Below are positions 61,935 through 64,000 of a stretch of 64,000 bases of DNA, piece by piece. The stretch spans positions 2,444,894-2,508,893 of the forward strand of contig NZ_CP007446.1 in the NCBI RefSeq assembly GCF_000600005.1, given 5' to 3'. Positions within the stretch are counted from its first letter, which is position 1. Every line of letters begins with the position of its first letter. Under the pieces are notes generated by a model. The model was not told the origin of the DNA. It saw only the letters and a program-made list of their open reading frames with translations, and did not search any database. The position numbers and the translations under genes are program-made. Source of the stretch: Snodgrassella alvi wkB2 (GTDB taxonomy: Bacteria > Pseudomonadota > Gammaproteobacteria > Burkholderiales > Neisseriaceae).

Positions 61935-63824
61935 TCAACCGGATATTTGGCTGGCATTATCTGCCGGCAACAAAACATTAATATAGTTTAATCCGACACT
62001 TACCTGTATCGGATCGATTCCGGTTATCGATACCTTCATCCGGCATTTTGGCATGGCATCAACCGGTACACCGTTGACACGGCTTACCAGTGGCAGGCCT
62101 TCAATACGTACTAAATCATCACGTATTAACTGAGCGGTCAGCTCCTGCAACTGTTCTTGCTGAATATATATCAGACTCCAGTATGCTTCCATATGGCGCT
62201 GAAAATCATTGTAGGCTGCATAAGCCGACTCAAAATCACGCAATACCGCAAACAGCATGGCATCCTGCGGTTCAAAACGTGGCTCTGCGTCCGGATCCAG
62301 TAAACTAATTAGCTGCTTCTGGTTAATATAATCAGTAGCACGGCGCAGTGGTGAAGTAAACCAGGCATAATGTTTCAGCCCCAGACCAATATGCGGTTCA
62401 GACTGAGTACTCATCCGTACTCTGCCGGTAGGCTGTACACGGAATAATCCCGCCATTTCAGCCTCATCCAGCATCTGCGCCCAGGTGCTGTTGGCAAAAA
62501 TCATCAGTTCACTGACCAGCGTATCAATTGGTGCTCCGCGTTCACGCACACTGATATGTACAGTATTATCTGTCCCAAGCTTAATTCCATAATCGTACTG
62601 CGGTAAACGTTCCGGATCATATTTACCCCGCGCCTGCATTCTGGCCACAGCAAAATCATATAACCAGTTCATTTCATGCTGATGTGCAAAAGCTTCAGTA
62701 TCGCTGCGCGGCTGCAAAGGCTGAAATGCCTGCTCAATATTTTCAATACGTAAATTACAGTCTATATACACCGATTCAATTCGTGATTCATAACGTATTA
62801 CTTCAAACTGCGGACTGATTTCAGCATACAGACTGACTGCCGGTCGTGCTGCTCCTTCATCCAGACTGAAAGCAGCTATCCAGTTATCCGGCAGCATGGT
62901 AATTTTACCGCCGGGATAATACACAGTACTTAAACGTTCAAATATCAGCTTTTCCAGCAAAGACTCAGCATCTATTGCCAGAGCCGGGGCAGCAATATGA
63001 ATTCCGACCAGTTTGTTGCCATTGGGCAGGTCTCGCACACTGAATGCATCATCTACCTCACTGGTTTCAATGTCATCAATGGAAAATGCGCGTACTGAGG
63101 TATCGGCATCTGGCAGATTGTGCATAACCGGTACAGGATAATGACCACAATCCGCACCTTTGGGAAACTGAGTAAGTAAAAAACCATCCAGAAAATATTC
63201 AGGCAGAGGCGGTACTGCACCAACACTCTGGAGCAGGGCAAACAGTGAGGTTTTTTTCTGATCAGCAGCTTTGACCACTGCTTTGTATTTCAGACTTTGT
63301 TTATCAGGTGCATGCAGAATCATTTTGGCTTCAGCAGCAATTTCATCCGGCAGACGACCGACCAGCAATTCCTGTATCCAGCCATTGATTTGTTCTTCCT
63401 GCTGTTTGCGCCGTTCAATGGCTGCCAGCGCCTGCTGTAATGTTTCTGCCGGCGCAGCTTTAAATACACCTTTATTTTTTTTGTAAAAATACATAGGCGC
63501 TGCATACAGAGCCATCAGTGTGGCTGCCAGCTCAATATTCCCGCTGCTATTGCCAAAATATTCACTGGCTGCACTGGCTGCGGTAAATTCACTTTCAGTG
63601 CCTACCGCTTCCCAGAGCAGACTGATATCAATACCGGCAGCTGCTTCAGCAGCCTGTTGTAAAAATTGCGCAGCATCACCATCAAACACCAGAAAAACGT
63701 GGCTGGCCTTGATTTTTGCCCGCTTACCATGTTGTGTATTAACCAGAAAAGTAGCATCATTTTCCTGAACTATTTCCGCTACTTTAAACTGACCTGACTC
63801 CTCATAAAAAATTTGTTTACCCAT
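61935..63824 (-). CDS. RNB-domain ribonuclease (RNase II/R-like)
   Basis: 629 residues. The N-terminal 200 residues are not a recognisable pair of cold-shock domains but a helical region with an Ala/Glu-rich stretch. The RNB catalytic region follows: FSIDDIETSEVDDAFSVRDL near 245-264 supplies the metal-binding Asp residues, and later PTGRVRMSTQSEPHIGLGLKHYAWFTSPLRRATDYINQ contains the conserved YAxFTSPLRRxxD motif. It is shorter at the C-terminus than RNase R and lacks a clear basic S1 tail. It would digest RNA 3' to 5' in the cytoplasm. This is a variant of the family I know from Neisseria and relatives. Confidence 0.88.
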   Translation of the reverse strand: MGKQIFYEESGQFKVAEIVQENDATFLVNTQHGKRAKIKASHVFLVFDGDAAQFLQQAAEAAAGIDISLLWEAVGTESEFTAASAASEYFGNSSGNIELAATLMALYAAPMYFYKKNKGVFKAAPAETLQQALAAIERRKQQEEQINGWIQELLVGRLPDEIAAEAKMILHAPDKQSLKYKAVVKAADQKKTSLFALLQSVGAVPPLPEYFLDGFLLTQFPKGADCGHYPVPVMHNLPDADTSVRAFSIDDIETSEVDDAFSVRDLPNGNKLVGIHIAAPALAIDAESLLEKLIFERLSTVYYPGGKITMLPDNWIAAFSLDEGAARPAVSLYAEISPQFEVIRYESRIESVYIDCNLRIENIEQAFQPLQPRSDTEAFAHQHEMNWLYDFAVARMQARGKYDPERLPQYDYGIKLGTDNTVHISVRERGAPIDTLVSELMIFANSTWAQMLDEAEMAGLFRVQPTGRVRMSTQSEPHIGLGLKHYAWFTSPLRRATDYINQKQLISLLDPDAEPRFEPQDAMLFAVLRDFESAYAAYNDFQRHMEAYWSLIYIQQEQLQELTAQLIRDDLVRIEGLPLVSRVNGVPVDAMPKCRMKVSITGIDPIQVSVGLNYINVLLPADNASQISG

Positions 63825-63895
63825 AACGCCTACTTAAAACAAAGAAACTACTCAAGTAATCTGTAAAACAGATTCAGAAACCACTATTTATTCGA

Positions 63896-63982
63896 TTATA
63901 AACGACAGTACTCAATCTTCGCTTCTATGCCTGCTCTGCTACTCTGTTCCAGACAACCGTATCTGTATAAATAGTTCACCAT
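63896..63982 (-). CDS. Possible 28-residue peptide with strong ribosome site
   Basis: GAGGAGGAATA stands before ATG at 63982, an excellent Shine-Dalgarno spacing, and the frame runs 28 codons (MVNYLYRYGCLEQSSRAGIE then AKIEYCRL) to a TAA. The next gene start is the RNB gene, 72 bases on. It could be a real small protein, a leader peptide, or the beginning of a gene broken by a stop. A TGA in the frame before it may be the end of a gene outside the window. Content gives no family. Confidence 0.3.
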   Translation of the reverse strand: MVNYLYRYGCLEQSSRAGIEAKIEYCRL

Positions 63983-64000
63983 TATTCCTCCTCAGGCTTC

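Overview
The window reads as chromosomal DNA of a betaproteobacterium of the family Neisseriaceae with a rather A+T-rich genome. The best indicator is the single-chain fusion of biotin-protein ligase with type III pantothenate kinase, followed by a SPOR protein, an arrangement I know from Neisseria and relatives. The A+T richness together with type VI secretion effector genes suggests a bee-gut Snodgrassella-like species; that species guess is inference. No rRNA, tRNA, insertion sequence or CRISPR array was seen.

Layout: 1-583 is the start of a FadL-type porin running off the left edge. 1.2-5.6 kb carries a membrane protein, apbC, birA-coaX and a SPOR protein. 5.7-11.2 kb is a compact exopolysaccharide/capsule operon: flippase, DXD glycosyltransferase, Stealth-type sugar phosphotransferase, family 2 glycosyltransferase and the membrane sugar-1-phosphate transferase that would start chain assembly. 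Several of its genes overlap by four bases. An AEC-type transporter follows.

12.4-25.5 kb is an accessory block, all on the minus strand and visibly richer in A+T. It holds a 1414-residue membrane-anchored P-loop NTPase (YobI/KAP-like, possibly anti-phage), a YdcF/SanA-type protein, three tandem paralogues built of strict 20-residue leucine-rich-like repeats, and a large unknown lipoprotein.

26.5-34.4 kb returns to core genes (galE, tldD, gamma carbonic anhydrase, prlC) with an exported protein of unknown function, two very small lipoproteins and a good Fur-like site. 34.7-37.5 kb is an McrBC type IV restriction system with an unknown gene beside it. 38.3-46 kb is core: ftsY, an S51 peptidase-like protein, a 5'-nucleotidase, ruvA, rlpA, comF diverging from bioH-bioC with overlapping start codons, and a patatin-like lipoprotein. 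Next come a divergent LysR regulator/oxidoreductase pair.

48.2-53.2 kb is the most striking region. A PAAR-domain spike protein and a probable effector lie in one operon, followed by three tandem 1.2-kb copies of a two-gene unit encoding small membrane-anchored proteins. It looks like an orphan type VI secretion effector locus with an amplified immunity array. 53.5-64 kb is core again: metE diverging from metR, uvrD, a HIT protein, a DnaA-box cluster, dnaJ with a strong leader hairpin, and an RNB-domain ribonuclease.
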